Positions 28,930 to 37,672 of a DNA stretch of 64,000 nucleotides are shown piece after piece (the stretch's first letter is position 1; each line of letters opens with the position of its first letter). The position numbers and the translations under genes were made by a program. The DNA comes from Halobacillus litoralis (GTDB lineage Bacteria; Bacillota; Bacilli; Bacillales; Halobacillaceae). The stretch covers positions 310,001-374,000 of the forward strand of contig NZ_JAIVKN010000003.1 in the NCBI RefSeq assembly GCF_020524025.1. The letters are read 5' to 3'. The notes beneath the pieces were generated by a model. The model was not told the DNA's origin. It saw only the letters and a program-made list of their open reading frames with translations, and made no database searches.

Positions 28930-29892
28930 TTATGGCTTCATGGAAAGTCCAACGGCATCTATATATGAATCAAAGCGCTGGTCATTGTTTTCTATTAGAA
29001 TGGCAGAATGATCCAAAGTTACAGCAGGGATGGACTTTTCCTTCACCCACTGCATGACTCTTTCCTTTTCCGGCCAGTCTCCTGTTATCAATACTTTGGA
29101 GACACCGGCTTTTCCATTCATAACAGAAAATCGATAAAAATCCATAATTCTTTCAATTTCATTTATTTGATCATAGGTGAAATCTAAAGGAGCACCTTCC
29201 TGCCCCTGCCATACATACGCGCCCCGCTCCCGCTTCCAAAGATTCATAGGTAACGGGCTTCTCGTATGATTGATAAAAGCTGGTCTATCCTGATGAAAGA
29301 CGGTTAACACACACCCGTCCATATTCCAGTCGATGACTAATAGGTGGTCTTGAGCTGACCATTCCTCCATCTGTTCATACAAACGAAAAATGGACAAAGC
29401 GCTGATATCTGCTGCCTTAGGCTTTAACTTAGCCTGTTTAAATACGCGTTCAAACGTACGGATTTGTTCCTCAGGATAGGCAAAAAGGAGAAGTTTCATG
29501 ATTTCTTCTCCACTATTTATAATTATGTAGTCAAAGGAAGGATTTTCAAAAGGTAAATGAAGCGTTTCTCCAAGCTGCATGTAAAGGTAACCCTTCATTT
29601 CGTCTTCTTTCAAGGAAGACGGAACATCAAAAGGACGAATGACAACAGAGTGATCGGGAACCGTAAAATATAAAGCCTTTTTCTTCCAGCCTTTATTTTC
29701 AACGAAATTCTCGATCGTTGCTGTAAACTCAGGTAAATCTTTTACTTTTCCATCTTCCATTACATGAGAAGGCAGGTGGATTTCTCCTGAATCATCCAAT
29801 TGCTTTTTATCCGGTGATGTTGAATATGTATAGCGGATACAATGATTCTTAATAACAAAATTGACACGTCCGTTTGGTTTCAAGAGATTCAA
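28930..29892 (-). CDS. pilM: Divergent PilM-like cytoplasmic pilus protein
   Basis: A 320-residue soluble protein with the length and order of PilM (actin-like, FtsA fold). Recognisable parts are LPEFTATIENFVENKGW, FDVPSSLKEDEMKGYLYMQLGE and LVIDWNMDGCVLTVF. The usual phosphate-1 motif (GIDIGSSSIK) is degenerate here (NFVIKNHCIR), so ATP binding may be lost. Translation probably starts at TTG, ten bases after GGAGGG. PilM docks on the PilN N-terminus. Confidence 0.78.
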   Translation of the reverse strand: MNLLKPNGRVNFVIKNHCIRYTYSTSPDKKQLDDSGEIHLPSHVMEDGKVKDLPEFTATIENFVENKGWKKKALYFTVPDHSVVIRPFDVPSSLKEDEMKGYLYMQLGETLHLPFENPSFDYIIINSGEEIMKLLLFAYPEEQIRTFERVFKQAKLKPKAADISALSIFRLYEQMEEWSAQDHLLVIDWNMDGCVLTVFHQDRPAFINHTRSPLPMNLWKRERGAYVWQGQEGAPLDFTYDQINEIERIMDFYRFSVMNGKAGVSKVLITGDWPEKERVMQWVKEKSIPAVTLDHSAILIENNDQRFDSYIDAVGLSMKP

Positions 29893-29907
29893 CAGCTTAT
29901 TTCCCTC

Positions 29908-30666
29908 CTAAATAAAAAAATGGTCCATATAAAAAGAAAGCAGATCTTGCCCATAAAAATAACTAATTACCGCCCCCGCCATAATTGAGGGCCCAAAAGG
30001 AAAAGGGTCTTTTCTGCCAATAATGCCGGTGGATAAGAGAATAAGACTCACACACGTCCCTATGAGTGTGGCAAGAAAAAAAGTGAGCATGGTCATTTTA
30101 AATCCTAAAAGTATTCCCAGAACTCCCAACAGCTTCATGTCTCCAGCCCCCATACCTCCACGACTGATGAGAATAATTAAAAAAATGAGTACAAACCCAG
30201 CCACTGCGCCTAAAACAGACGAGTACCAAGGGTCTAAAGGCTTTATATACCGAAAACCCAAAAATGCAGCACCAAAAAAAAGAAGCAGACGATCAGGGAT
30301 GACCATATATTTCAAGTCACTTACAGTTACGATTACAGCGAGCGACAATAACAGGAGGGCTCCTAATAAATCCGCTGACCATCCAAAGGTAAGGTAGGCA
30401 TATAAAAACAATCCCCCCGTAATCAGTTCAACAAGGGGATAAGCGACAGGAATCTTCCCCTGGCAATGCCTGCATTTCCCCTTTGATAAGAGGTAGGAAA
30501 AGAGTGGAATAAGGTCGCGTGCCTGAAGAGTTGTGGAACATTGAGGACAAGCGGAGCGTGAATTGGTGAAAGAGATGTTTTGCGGAAGGCGCAGGCCGAC
30601 AACATTATAGAATGATCCGAGGATGGTTCCGGTGATGAATATGTATAAAGAAAGTATGGTGTTCAT
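29908..30666 (-). CDS. pilD: Type 4 prepilin peptidase/N-methyltransferase
   Basis: A 252-residue A24-family aspartic protease that cuts prepilin leaders and methylates the new N-terminus. It has the zinc cysteines CPQC and CRHC (residues about 40-75) and the two catalytic aspartates in VSDLKYMVIPD and GAGDMKLLGVLG, spread over about seven helices. The start is ATG after AAGGAGATAACC; an upstream TTG merely overlaps that site. It occupies the place of B. subtilis comC, so it could also process competence pseudopilins. Confidence 0.94.
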   Translation of the reverse strand: MNTILSLYIFITGTILGSFYNVVGLRLPQNISFTNSRSACPQCSTTLQARDLIPLFSYLLSKGKCRHCQGKIPVAYPLVELITGGLFLYAYLTFGWSADLLGALLLLSLAVIVTVSDLKYMVIPDRLLLFFGAAFLGFRYIKPLDPWYSSVLGAVAGFVLIFLIILISRGGMGAGDMKLLGVLGILLGFKMTMLTFFLATLIGTCVSLILLSTGIIGRKDPFPFGPSIMAGAVISYFYGQDLLSFYMDHFFI

Positions 30667-30689
30667 GGTTATCTCCTTCAACTTAATAT

Positions 30690-30717
30690 AAGGGACTCCG
30701 GTTTTGTGGAATCCCTT
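30690..30717 (-). terminator. Hairpin between major pilin and prepilin peptidase genes
   Basis: A 10-bp stem (AAGGGATTCC / GGAGTCCCTT on minus, one G-U pair) with an 8-base loop. The U-run is poor on minus, so it may be a partial terminator or RNA stabiliser that raises pilin mRNA over the downstream genes. Confidence 0.5.
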
Positions 30718-30753
30718 TTTAGGTTTAACCTTTAATACAAAAAAGCATAACTT

Positions 30754-31236
30754 TTAGTTTTGCACAATTTCTCCGCTCTCTTGAGAGCCTGAACTTGTGT
30801 CATCTGTATCAGTATTAGAACCACTTAAATCGGCTTTTGTTTTGTTAGAAATATCACTTCCTAAAGTAACCTTATACTCAACTTTATCCACTGAATCAAC
30901 TACGACCACATAAGCAGAAGAATAATCTGAGTTAGTTTCAGGATTCTGGGGGGCCACATCTAAGTATCCTTTATTAACAAGTTTTTCTGCGGTATATCCA
31001 CTACCATCACTACCTGTAATAGTGGCAACATCCTCACCACTTGCATAAGCTAAGCGCGCTGATTCAAGTAAAGATAGAGCATTGGCATTATGAGCATCCT
31101 CTTTTGTATCTCCAATAATTCCACCAATCGCAGGCACTGCAATTGCAGCAATAATCCCCAAAATAACAATAACAGCCAAAAGCTCAACTAACGTGAAACC
31201 TTTCTCATTCTTCAACAATTCTCTTAACTTCTTCAT
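30754..31236 (-). CDS. pilA: Type IV major pilin
   Basis: A 160-residue prepilin. A 13-residue basic leader ending in glycine precedes FTLVELLAVIVILGIIAAIAVPA, split here as FTLVELLAVIVILG and IIAAIAVPA; glutamate 5 is present. The globular part is about 120 residues, acidic and without cysteines, ending in a Ser/Thr/Asp-rich tail. It is the only pilin beside the assembly platform and has the cleanest class III motif, so it is the likely main fibre subunit. A TATAAT at 31313-31318 upstream could be an internal promoter element, but its -35 is weak. Confidence 0.9.
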   Translation of the reverse strand: MKKLRELLKNEKGFTLVELLAVIVILGIIAAIAVPAIGGIIGDTKEDAHNANALSLLESARLAYASGEDVATITGSDGSGYTAEKLVNKGYLDVAPQNPETNSDYSSAYVVVVDSVDKVEYKVTLGSDISNKTKADLSGSNTDTDDTSSGSQESGEIVQN

Positions 31237-31366
31237 GTTCTCTCCCCTTCAATTTTTATTATGGACAGATGAATATGTAATACTTTTTTCATCAGCCATT
31301 ATCCCTATGTTCATTATAAAGGATAAAAAACTCGTAAACTAGTTATTTGTCCTTCGTTTGCACATT

Positions 31367-32575
31367 CTAATTAATCGCATCAAAAACCGAAAACATCGGA
31401 ATAGCAATTGCCGCCACAATACCACCAACAACAAGGGCAAGCATCACAATCATCAGCGGTTCGATCAATGTTTTCATGCGGTCCGTTGTATACTCCAGTT
31501 CGGATTCATAGAACTCTGCCACTTTCAAGAGCATGTAATCTAACGATCCGGTATCTTCCCCTACGGCCATCATCTGGGTAACCAGAGGAGGAAAGATGGG
31601 AGATTGCTGCAGAGGGTCCGATAGGCGGTTTCCTTTTTCAAGAGACTTATAGCTGTTCTCTATCGCCTGTTCAATCACTTTATTTTCTACTACTCTCTGG
31701 GTCACTTGTAGAGAATGTAAAATTGGAATAGAACTGTTCATTAAAGAGCTTAAAGTACTCATCATCCGTACAAGGGCAGCTTTTTGAAGCAGAGGACCAA
31801 AGATCGGCAGCTTCAACTTCAGGTGGTCCATCCAGTAGTTTAATTTCGAATAACGCCTAAGAAGACCCTTGAACAATAAAACGATACATACCGGACTAAG
31901 GACGGCCAGGTACCAATACTGCTGGAAGAAATGACTCATTTCCAGTGTAAGCTGAGTAATTAGAGGGAGCTCACCGCCCAGGGTGTTAAACATGGTTGCA
32001 AATCTCGGCACTACAAATGTCAGGAGAAAGAGTACAATTCCCAGAGCAATTACACCTACCACAAGAGGATAGGTCAGGGCGGAGATAATCTTCTGTCTGG
32101 TATCGTACTGCTTCTCATGGTAAACAGCCATCCGCTCTAAAATTTCTTCTAAATTTCCTCCAACTTCTCCGGCACGTATCATATTGATGAAAAGATTAGA
32201 AAAAACCTTTGGATGAGAAGCGGCGGCCTCAGAAAACGCATGCCCGCTTTCCAGCTGCTCACTAATGTCAGATAGAGATTCACTAAGAGCGCGACTGCTG
32301 GATTGCTGCGCAAGGATTCTCGTCGATTCCAACAAAGAGATTCCAGCCTTAATGAGCGTAGAGAACTGTCTCAGAAAGATGACAAAATCTTTTGGTTTGA
32401 CCGGTTGTCCAATCTGAATGTCTTTGAACAAAATATTGTCTAGTTCCTTGATTTCTGAAATGATCATTCCTTTTTCCTTTAACAACGTAACCGCTTCTTT
32501 TCTAGAACCAGCCCTCATCCGTCCCTTCTGCATCTTCCCTAAAGGATTTCTTCCTTGGTACGTATAATAAGGCAT
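31367..32575 (-). CDS. pilC: PilC/GspF-family platform protein
   Basis: A 402-residue inner-membrane platform protein made of two T2SF repeats. The N-terminus MPYYTYQGRNPLGKMQKGRM is typical. The first T2SF domain (about 70-190, IRAGEVGGNLEEILERMA) and second (about 270-395, MMAVGEDTGSLDYMLLKVAEFYE) flank membrane helices near 170-190, 220-240 and 375-395. It couples the PilB and PilT motors to pilin addition and removal. Three bases separate it from pilT. Confidence 0.95.
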   Translation of the reverse strand: MPYYTYQGRNPLGKMQKGRMRAGSRKEAVTLLKEKGMIISEIKELDNILFKDIQIGQPVKPKDFVIFLRQFSTLIKAGISLLESTRILAQQSSSRALSESLSDISEQLESGHAFSEAAASHPKVFSNLFINMIRAGEVGGNLEEILERMAVYHEKQYDTRQKIISALTYPLVVGVIALGIVLFLLTFVVPRFATMFNTLGGELPLITQLTLEMSHFFQQYWYLAVLSPVCIVLLFKGLLRRYSKLNYWMDHLKLKLPIFGPLLQKAALVRMMSTLSSLMNSSIPILHSLQVTQRVVENKVIEQAIENSYKSLEKGNRLSDPLQQSPIFPPLVTQMMAVGEDTGSLDYMLLKVAEFYESELEYTTDRMKTLIEPLMIVMLALVVGGIVAAIAIPMFSVFDAIN

Positions 32576-32578
32576 GGA

Positions 32579-33619
32579 CTATGCGCCCCCTTCTTTCAAG
32601 TAAGGCGCAGCATCACGTTCATCAATCACTTGTTCTTTCAATAATTCGTTAATGGACATTTCCAAGGTTCGCATATGGAGAGCTCTGGACGTCTGCATAA
32701 CATTTGTTATCTGGTGAATTTTTTCGTTCCTGATCAGATTTTTAACTGCAGAGGTATTCAATAGGATTTCAACAGCTGCCCGCCGCCCTTTCTGGTCCGT
32801 TCGCTGGAATAAACGCTGAGATATAATGGCTTGAAGTACATTAGCCAGCTGTACCCTCACTTGTCCTTGTTGATTAGGAGGGAAAACATCAATTATCCGG
32901 TCAATCGTATCCGGGGCGTTGGTTGTATGTAAGGTTCCAAGCACTAAATGGCCGGTCTCCGCTGCGGTTAATGCTGTCGAAATGGTTTCGTAATCTCTTA
33001 ATTCCCCTACCAGGATGACATCAGGGTCCTGTCGTAAACAGGCCCGCAGACCGTTGGCAAAATTCCTCGTATCAAACCCGACTTCCCGTTGGTCGACAAT
33101 GCTGCTTTTATGATTATGGGTGTATTCGATAGGGTCTTCTAATGTAATGATATGCTTCCGGCTGGTCTGATTGATATGATCCACCATAGAAGCGAGAGTA
33201 GTAGATTTACCAGAACCTGTTGGACCGGTTACAAGAACAAGTCCCTGGGCATAGGTGCTTATATTTTTCAACACCTGCGGCATATGTAACTCTTCAATCG
33301 TCGGGATCTCTCTCGGGACAATTCGAACAGCCATGGACAAACAGTTTCTTTGGTAATAGATATTGATACGAAAGCGTGATACTCCCGCTATCCCATAGGA
33401 TACATCAACTTCTCTGGTCTGTTGAAGCTGTTCATATAGGTCGTTGGAAAGAATGGCCTTGGTCATGCCTTCCGTATCTTCCGGCTTTAGCTTCTGTTTC
33501 CCATATTTCTTTAAGTTTCCATGGATACGAAAGATCGGTGGAACACCTACAGTCAAATGAATATCGGAAGATTCATATTCATTGGCAATGGTTAGAAGTT
33601 TGTTAAATGTCTCTTTCAT
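32579..33619 (-). CDS. pilT: Pilus retraction ATPase PilT
   Basis: A 346-residue hexameric ATPase. It has a PAS-like N-terminal domain (SDIHLTVGVPPIFRIHG), Walker A GPTGSGKSTTLAS near 131, the Asp box EDPIEYTH, Walker B ILVGELRD, the His box TGHLVLGTLHT and a C-terminal AIRNEKIHQ-type segment (here LIRNEKIHQITNVM). PilT powers pilus disassembly, giving twitching or DNA-uptake retraction. Competence ComG systems in bacilli usually lack PilT, so this marks a dedicated type IVa pilus. Confidence 0.95.
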   Translation of the reverse strand: MKETFNKLLTIANEYESSDIHLTVGVPPIFRIHGNLKKYGKQKLKPEDTEGMTKAILSNDLYEQLQQTREVDVSYGIAGVSRFRINIYYQRNCLSMAVRIVPREIPTIEELHMPQVLKNISTYAQGLVLVTGPTGSGKSTTLASMVDHINQTSRKHIITLEDPIEYTHNHKSSIVDQREVGFDTRNFANGLRACLRQDPDVILVGELRDYETISTALTAAETGHLVLGTLHTTNAPDTIDRIIDVFPPNQQGQVRVQLANVLQAIISQRLFQRTDQKGRRAAVEILLNTSAVKNLIRNEKIHQITNVMQTSRALHMRTLEMSINELLKEQVIDERDAAPYLKEGGA

Positions 33620-33634
33620 CTTTTACCACCTCTG

Positions 33635-35254
33635 CTAATCAACTTTGGTGACACGCAGCACTTCTTCAAGTGTCGTTAAACCTTGCTTCACTTTTAATAA
33701 TCCATCATCGACAAGAAAGAGCATGCCTTGTTTTAGTGCATAACGTCGCACTTGGTCCATACTTCCATGATTCATCATCATTTCCCTTATTTCATCATCC
33801 ACCACTAATACTTCCTGAATAGCCATCCGGCCGCGGTAGCCTGTATTTTGACAACTGTTACAGCCCGTACCTTTATAAATAGTTTCTGCCCCTATGCCTC
33901 GTTTTTCAAAGTGTTTCTTTTCCATAGGAGTGAGGGAACGGGACTCCCGGCAGTCTCGGCAGATTTTTCTTACCAGGCGCTGTGCGACTACTCCAGATAA
34001 GGAAGAAACAACGAGATAAGGCTCAACATCCATATCAAACAAGCGGGGAATCGTAGCGATCGCACTATTCGTATGTAAGGTACTCAGAACAAGATGTCCT
34101 GTAAGAGATGCCCTAATTGCAATTTCTGCTGTTTCTGAATCTCGAATTTCTCCAACCATCACAATATTTGGGTCCTGCCTGAGAATTGACCGCAGCCCCT
34201 TAGAAAAAGTCAATCCCACCTGAGTGTTCACCTGCACTTGGTTCAGTCCTTCGATCTGATATTCGACAGGATCTTCGACAGTGATGATATTGACATCATC
34301 GGTATTTAAGCGATTCAAGGAAGCATACAAGGTAGAGGATTTACCTGATCCCGTGGGTCCGGTAATTAAAATTAACCCCGAAGGCTGTTCGATAAGTGTT
34401 TTATACTTCTGAGCATTGATTCTGTTGAACCCAAGATCCTCAATAGTGCTCAACGCGTTTGACAAATCAAGAATCCGGATCACAATTTTCTCTCCATATA
34501 CGGTTGGTAATATAGAAATCCTTAAGTCTACAGGGGCACGATCAATGTGTGTTTTAATTCTTCCATCCTGGGGAAGTCTCGTTTCCGTGATGTTTAGATC
34601 TGCCATAATCTTCACCCGTGCAATTAAACTGTTTTGATAGGACTTTGGTAATGTCCGCTCCGTCCTCAGCACTCCATCAATTCGATATCGAATTAAGACT
34701 TTTGATTCCTGTGGGTCTATATGGATGTCACTTGACTTCAACTGCACACCAGCCTGTAGAAGTTGATTAACCAGTTTGATCGCAGGTGCTTCCTCTGAAT
34801 CCTTGTCATCATCGATAGCTTTATCATTTAAATTGTAGTGGCGGCTTACGGCCTGCAGAATTTCGTTTTTTGTTGCTATTACAGGAGATATTTTAAAGCC
34901 TGTAGAAATCTTCAAATCGTCAATAGAATAATAATCCATAGGGTCTGCCATAGCGACCGTTAATTCCTCCCCCTGCCTCTGAATAGGGACAAGGAGATTT
35001 CTTAGCGCAAACTCTTTACTCACAATGGTAATGACACCAGGATCAATCGGGAAGTGGAACAAGGACACATGAGGAATACCTAACTGGAACTCCAAGACTT
35101 CAATTAGCTGCTTTTCCGTAACGAACCCTTTCCCGACGAGGACATCTCCAAGTTTTTGATTTTCTTTTTTCACTTTCAAAGCTTCTTGGATATCTTTCTC
35201 TTCTATAATACCCGCTTCCTTCAGCAGGTCGCCTAACCGTTTCCTTCTAACCAC
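33635..35254 (-). CDS. pilB: Pilus assembly ATPase PilB with N-terminal MshEN-like domain
   Basis: A 539-residue GspE/PilB-family ATPase. It starts at GTG, seven bases after GAGGTG. The N-terminal domain (about 1-140) has a tandem RLG/KLG motif (residues 6-29 and 34-57). The motor follows, with Walker A GPTGSGKSSTL, Walker B MVGEIRD, His box TGHLVLSTLHT and a zinc tetracysteine CRDC ... CNSC (about 440-475). It powers pilus extension. The N-terminal motif resembles the c-di-GMP-binding MshEN repeat but carries K in place of the terminal Q of repeat one and of the leading R of repeat two. Confidence 0.95.
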   Translation of the reverse strand: MVRRKRLGDLLKEAGIIEEKDIQEALKVKKENQKLGDVLVGKGFVTEKQLIEVLEFQLGIPHVSLFHFPIDPGVITIVSKEFALRNLLVPIQRQGEELTVAMADPMDYYSIDDLKISTGFKISPVIATKNEILQAVSRHYNLNDKAIDDDKDSEEAPAIKLVNQLLQAGVQLKSSDIHIDPQESKVLIRYRIDGVLRTERTLPKSYQNSLIARVKIMADLNITETRLPQDGRIKTHIDRAPVDLRISILPTVYGEKIVIRILDLSNALSTIEDLGFNRINAQKYKTLIEQPSGLILITGPTGSGKSSTLYASLNRLNTDDVNIITVEDPVEYQIEGLNQVQVNTQVGLTFSKGLRSILRQDPNIVMVGEIRDSETAEIAIRASLTGHLVLSTLHTNSAIATIPRLFDMDVEPYLVVSSLSGVVAQRLVRKICRDCRESRSLTPMEKKHFEKRGIGAETIYKGTGCNSCQNTGYRGRMAIQEVLVVDDEIREMMMNHGSMDQVRRYALKQGMLFLVDDGLLKVKQGLTTLEEVLRVTKVD

Positions 35255-35272
35255 AACCCGGCACCTCTTTCA

Positions 35273-36616
35273 TTATTTCTTCTGATCGGTGGGCACATTC
35301 TCCCAAACACCGTCGTTGGTCCCCGATTCCTCTTCTATGTCCGCACCAGATTGGTCACTGGAGTTTGAGTCGTTATCCCTCGTCGTATCTTCTTTTTCAA
35401 CATCAAGTTTATGATCTTCCTGATCACTATCTCGACCAACTCCCGAATCCTCATTCACAACGGCACCATTTTGGATACCTGAGACATCTGCATGCTCTTC
35501 AATTCTCGGAACGGGAGGATAGTAATCTTCAGAGATTAACTCACCATTCATGTCTGGTTCTACTAGATTTGTCCGATATACGCTGACCATCTTTCCTGGT
35601 TGTCCCTGCTGCAGTAAACGAGAGGATCCGCGTTTTACAAGGGAGGAATAGTGGATGACAGTCTTTGGTTCAATCGTCTCGGGGGAACTGATTTTAAGGG
35701 AATAGTCCGGTGAGGCTGGGAAGCCTTTCCACTGAACAATAAGGTTCCCATTTTCCTCTTTCACGTTTAGTTGATATGTCATGGAAGATGAATTAAAAAG
35801 CATTAGATCCATCTGATTGATAGGGTCTACATTTGCTTCTAAACCTAACTCAATATAGGAGGGAGGCCGGTGACTAATATGCCGCTCCTGGACAATTAGT
35901 CCAGCATTCAAACCAGCAGCATAAATCGCTGTAGCCATTACGTCTAAAGAACGCTCGCTATACACACCATCAGCTTTTAATTGGCTGTTAAAAGAAAAGA
36001 CTTCCCCGTCTTCCAACAGCATTCCATCGAATATCTCTACAGACCTGGAAAGGCTGACTTCCCCTGGTATGTGTAGCGAATATTGGGCAATTGTCTCATA
36101 CAGATGAGAAGCGTCCGTTTTCAAAAAGTTATACGCTTTATATTCAAGAGCTTCATTTGGCAGGGAAGCTATATCTTCTTTTAATTTACGAACAAATTGT
36201 CCACTGTCAAACTCTGCTGCCCACGCATCATTCATCATGGAGTTTAATTTAGTTATAAGCGAATCATCTACCGTGACTACTAATCCCCCGGCCTCTTTGT
36301 CCATCGTTCGATCGACAGACGATACGACATTAAACTGAAACGCTTGAGGGTCCAGAATCATTTGTTTCCCATCTACTTCAAATCTGATATAAGCCGTATC
36401 TTTCCACTTTCCAATCCTCTTTGTGAGTATACGTACGGCATCATCCTTATCTGCGCCTGAAATATTAACAGAAGCTACGACAGTATTATCAGGGAAAGTT
36501 TGTTTACCTGGAAGGATATAAGGAAGAGCTGCCATACCGCCTGTTGAAAATAAGAACATCGATACAGATACAATGACAACTAATGATGCAAACCTAATAT
36601 TGAAACGTTGACTCAT
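35273..36616 (-). CDS. VanW-like secreted or anchored protein in the pilus operon
   Basis: A 447-residue protein with an N-terminal membrane segment (about 11-32). A region resembling a peptidoglycan-binding-4 repeat (about 45-150) precedes a VanW-like domain (about 180-300: DGEVFSFNSQL, AGLNAGLIVQERHISHRPPSY, LGLEANVDPINQMDLMLFNSS). The usual GGGVCQ segment before AGL is missing. About 75 acidic, Ser/Asp-rich residues end the protein. VanW proteins are of unknown function and often cell-wall linked. Here it is 18 bases upstream of pilB with a strong GAGGAGG site, so a wall-passage or anchoring role for the pilus is a reasonable guess. Confidence 0.72.
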   Translation of the reverse strand: MSQRFNIRFASLVVIVSVSMFLFSTGGMAALPYILPGKQTFPDNTVVASVNISGADKDDAVRILTKRIGKWKDTAYIRFEVDGKQMILDPQAFQFNVVSSVDRTMDKEAGGLVVTVDDSLITKLNSMMNDAWAAEFDSGQFVRKLKEDIASLPNEALEYKAYNFLKTDASHLYETIAQYSLHIPGEVSLSRSVEIFDGMLLEDGEVFSFNSQLKADGVYSERSLDVMATAIYAAGLNAGLIVQERHISHRPPSYIELGLEANVDPINQMDLMLFNSSSMTYQLNVKEENGNLIVQWKGFPASPDYSLKISSPETIEPKTVIHYSSLVKRGSSRLLQQGQPGKMVSVYRTNLVEPDMNGELISEDYYPPVPRIEEHADVSGIQNGAVVNEDSGVGRDSDQEDHKLDVEKEDTTRDNDSNSSDQSGADIEEESGTNDGVWENVPTDQKK

Positions 36617-36769
36617 CTCTATTCACCTCCTCGGTTAATAGCGTAATCACTGATTCTGACCAAAAAGCACCGAGGCCATTTGCTGGCAATCCAACAGTTT
36701 AACAAAGACTGGATTAGGAATTATAACAGCCATCCAGGTCCATCTAATCTTCACTGCGCTTTTTTATAA

Positions 36770-37654
36770 TTATGTAATCTTTCCATTTCCCTCCCAAAGA
36801 ACCGGCTGGATTTCTTCTTTTAAAGGGGAATTTTCCTCTTCCAATACTTCCTTTGTTGGATAAGTACGAACCACGTCTGTGTTTTCTAAGTCTATTTCCC
36901 CGGAAATAATGTCGTCGAAAGTTGTAAAATCATCTATTTTTTCCTCTTCTGCTTCTTCTCTCAAATCAAAAAGAGATTCATCCCGGAGTTTGAGCTGCCT
37001 GCTTCTTTCACTCATGAGATCTACTTCTGATAGTTCGTCGACATAGGGCAGATCATCATCTTCCTCAGAGGTATTTCTATGAAACCTCCGATTAGAAAAC
37101 TCTGCATCAGGAATAAGCGCTTCATCAATCCACTCATCAGCAGACTGCTCCACGGACCTTTGTTCTACGGCTTCTTCTGCCAGGAGGGATTCTTCCAGCC
37201 ACTCGTCATCTTTATTTCCTGCTTGAATAGACTCATCGTTTTCTCGCACCGGGCTCTCAACCACCCCCGTGGTGTCTTCCCAGCCTTCCGTTTCATCTAA
37301 TACCGGACGGGCTTTTCCTTGGTCAAATAAAGACTCCTCTTCTGTATGGTCTTCAGCATTCGAGAAAACCTCCTGCTTCTCATCACCGATAGAAGCATAG
37401 GCTTCTTGTGAATCTCCACCTATTGAAGGCATTCGATGATATATTAAAACAGAACAGACGATACCTAATATCAGCGAAGTCAGTACTCCTATCCAAAATG
37501 TGTAGACTAGTGTAATTAAAATAGCTGATGAACTGACAAATGAACCGATGACCCACAAGGTTAATTTTTCCTTACGGTTGATACGAAGAGGCAGAAAGTA
37601 GATGGCAGCAAAAGAAAGAAGAATGGTAAGTAACCATACTATTAAATTCGTCAA
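36770..37654 (-). CDS. Unrecognised membrane protein with long acidic tail
   Basis: A 294-residue protein I cannot assign to a family. Three hydrophobic helices (about 4-23, 31-51 and 52-72) are followed by some 220 hydrophilic, strongly acidic residues. An imperfect internal repeat is visible (DDEWLEESLLAEE and ADEWIDEALIPDAE). Basic residues near 24-30 and 73-74 leave the tail's side of the membrane open. It is 18 bases downstream of the PilX-like gene and transcribed with the pilus genes. It has no cysteine pair, no enzyme motif and no prepilin leader. Confidence 0.75.
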   Translation of the reverse strand: MTNLIVWLLTILLSFAAIYFLPLRINRKEKLTLWVIGSFVSSSAILITLVYTFWIGVLTSLILGIVCSVLIYHRMPSIGGDSQEAYASIGDEKQEVFSNAEDHTEEESLFDQGKARPVLDETEGWEDTTGVVESPVRENDESIQAGNKDDEWLEESLLAEEAVEQRSVEQSADEWIDEALIPDAEFSNRRFHRNTSEEDDDLPYVDELSEVDLMSERSRQLKLRDESLFDLREEAEEEKIDDFTTFDDIISGEIDLENTDVVRTYPTKEVLEEENSPLKEEIQPVLWEGNGKIT

Positions 37655-37672
37655 TCCAGCTCTCCCCTTCCA

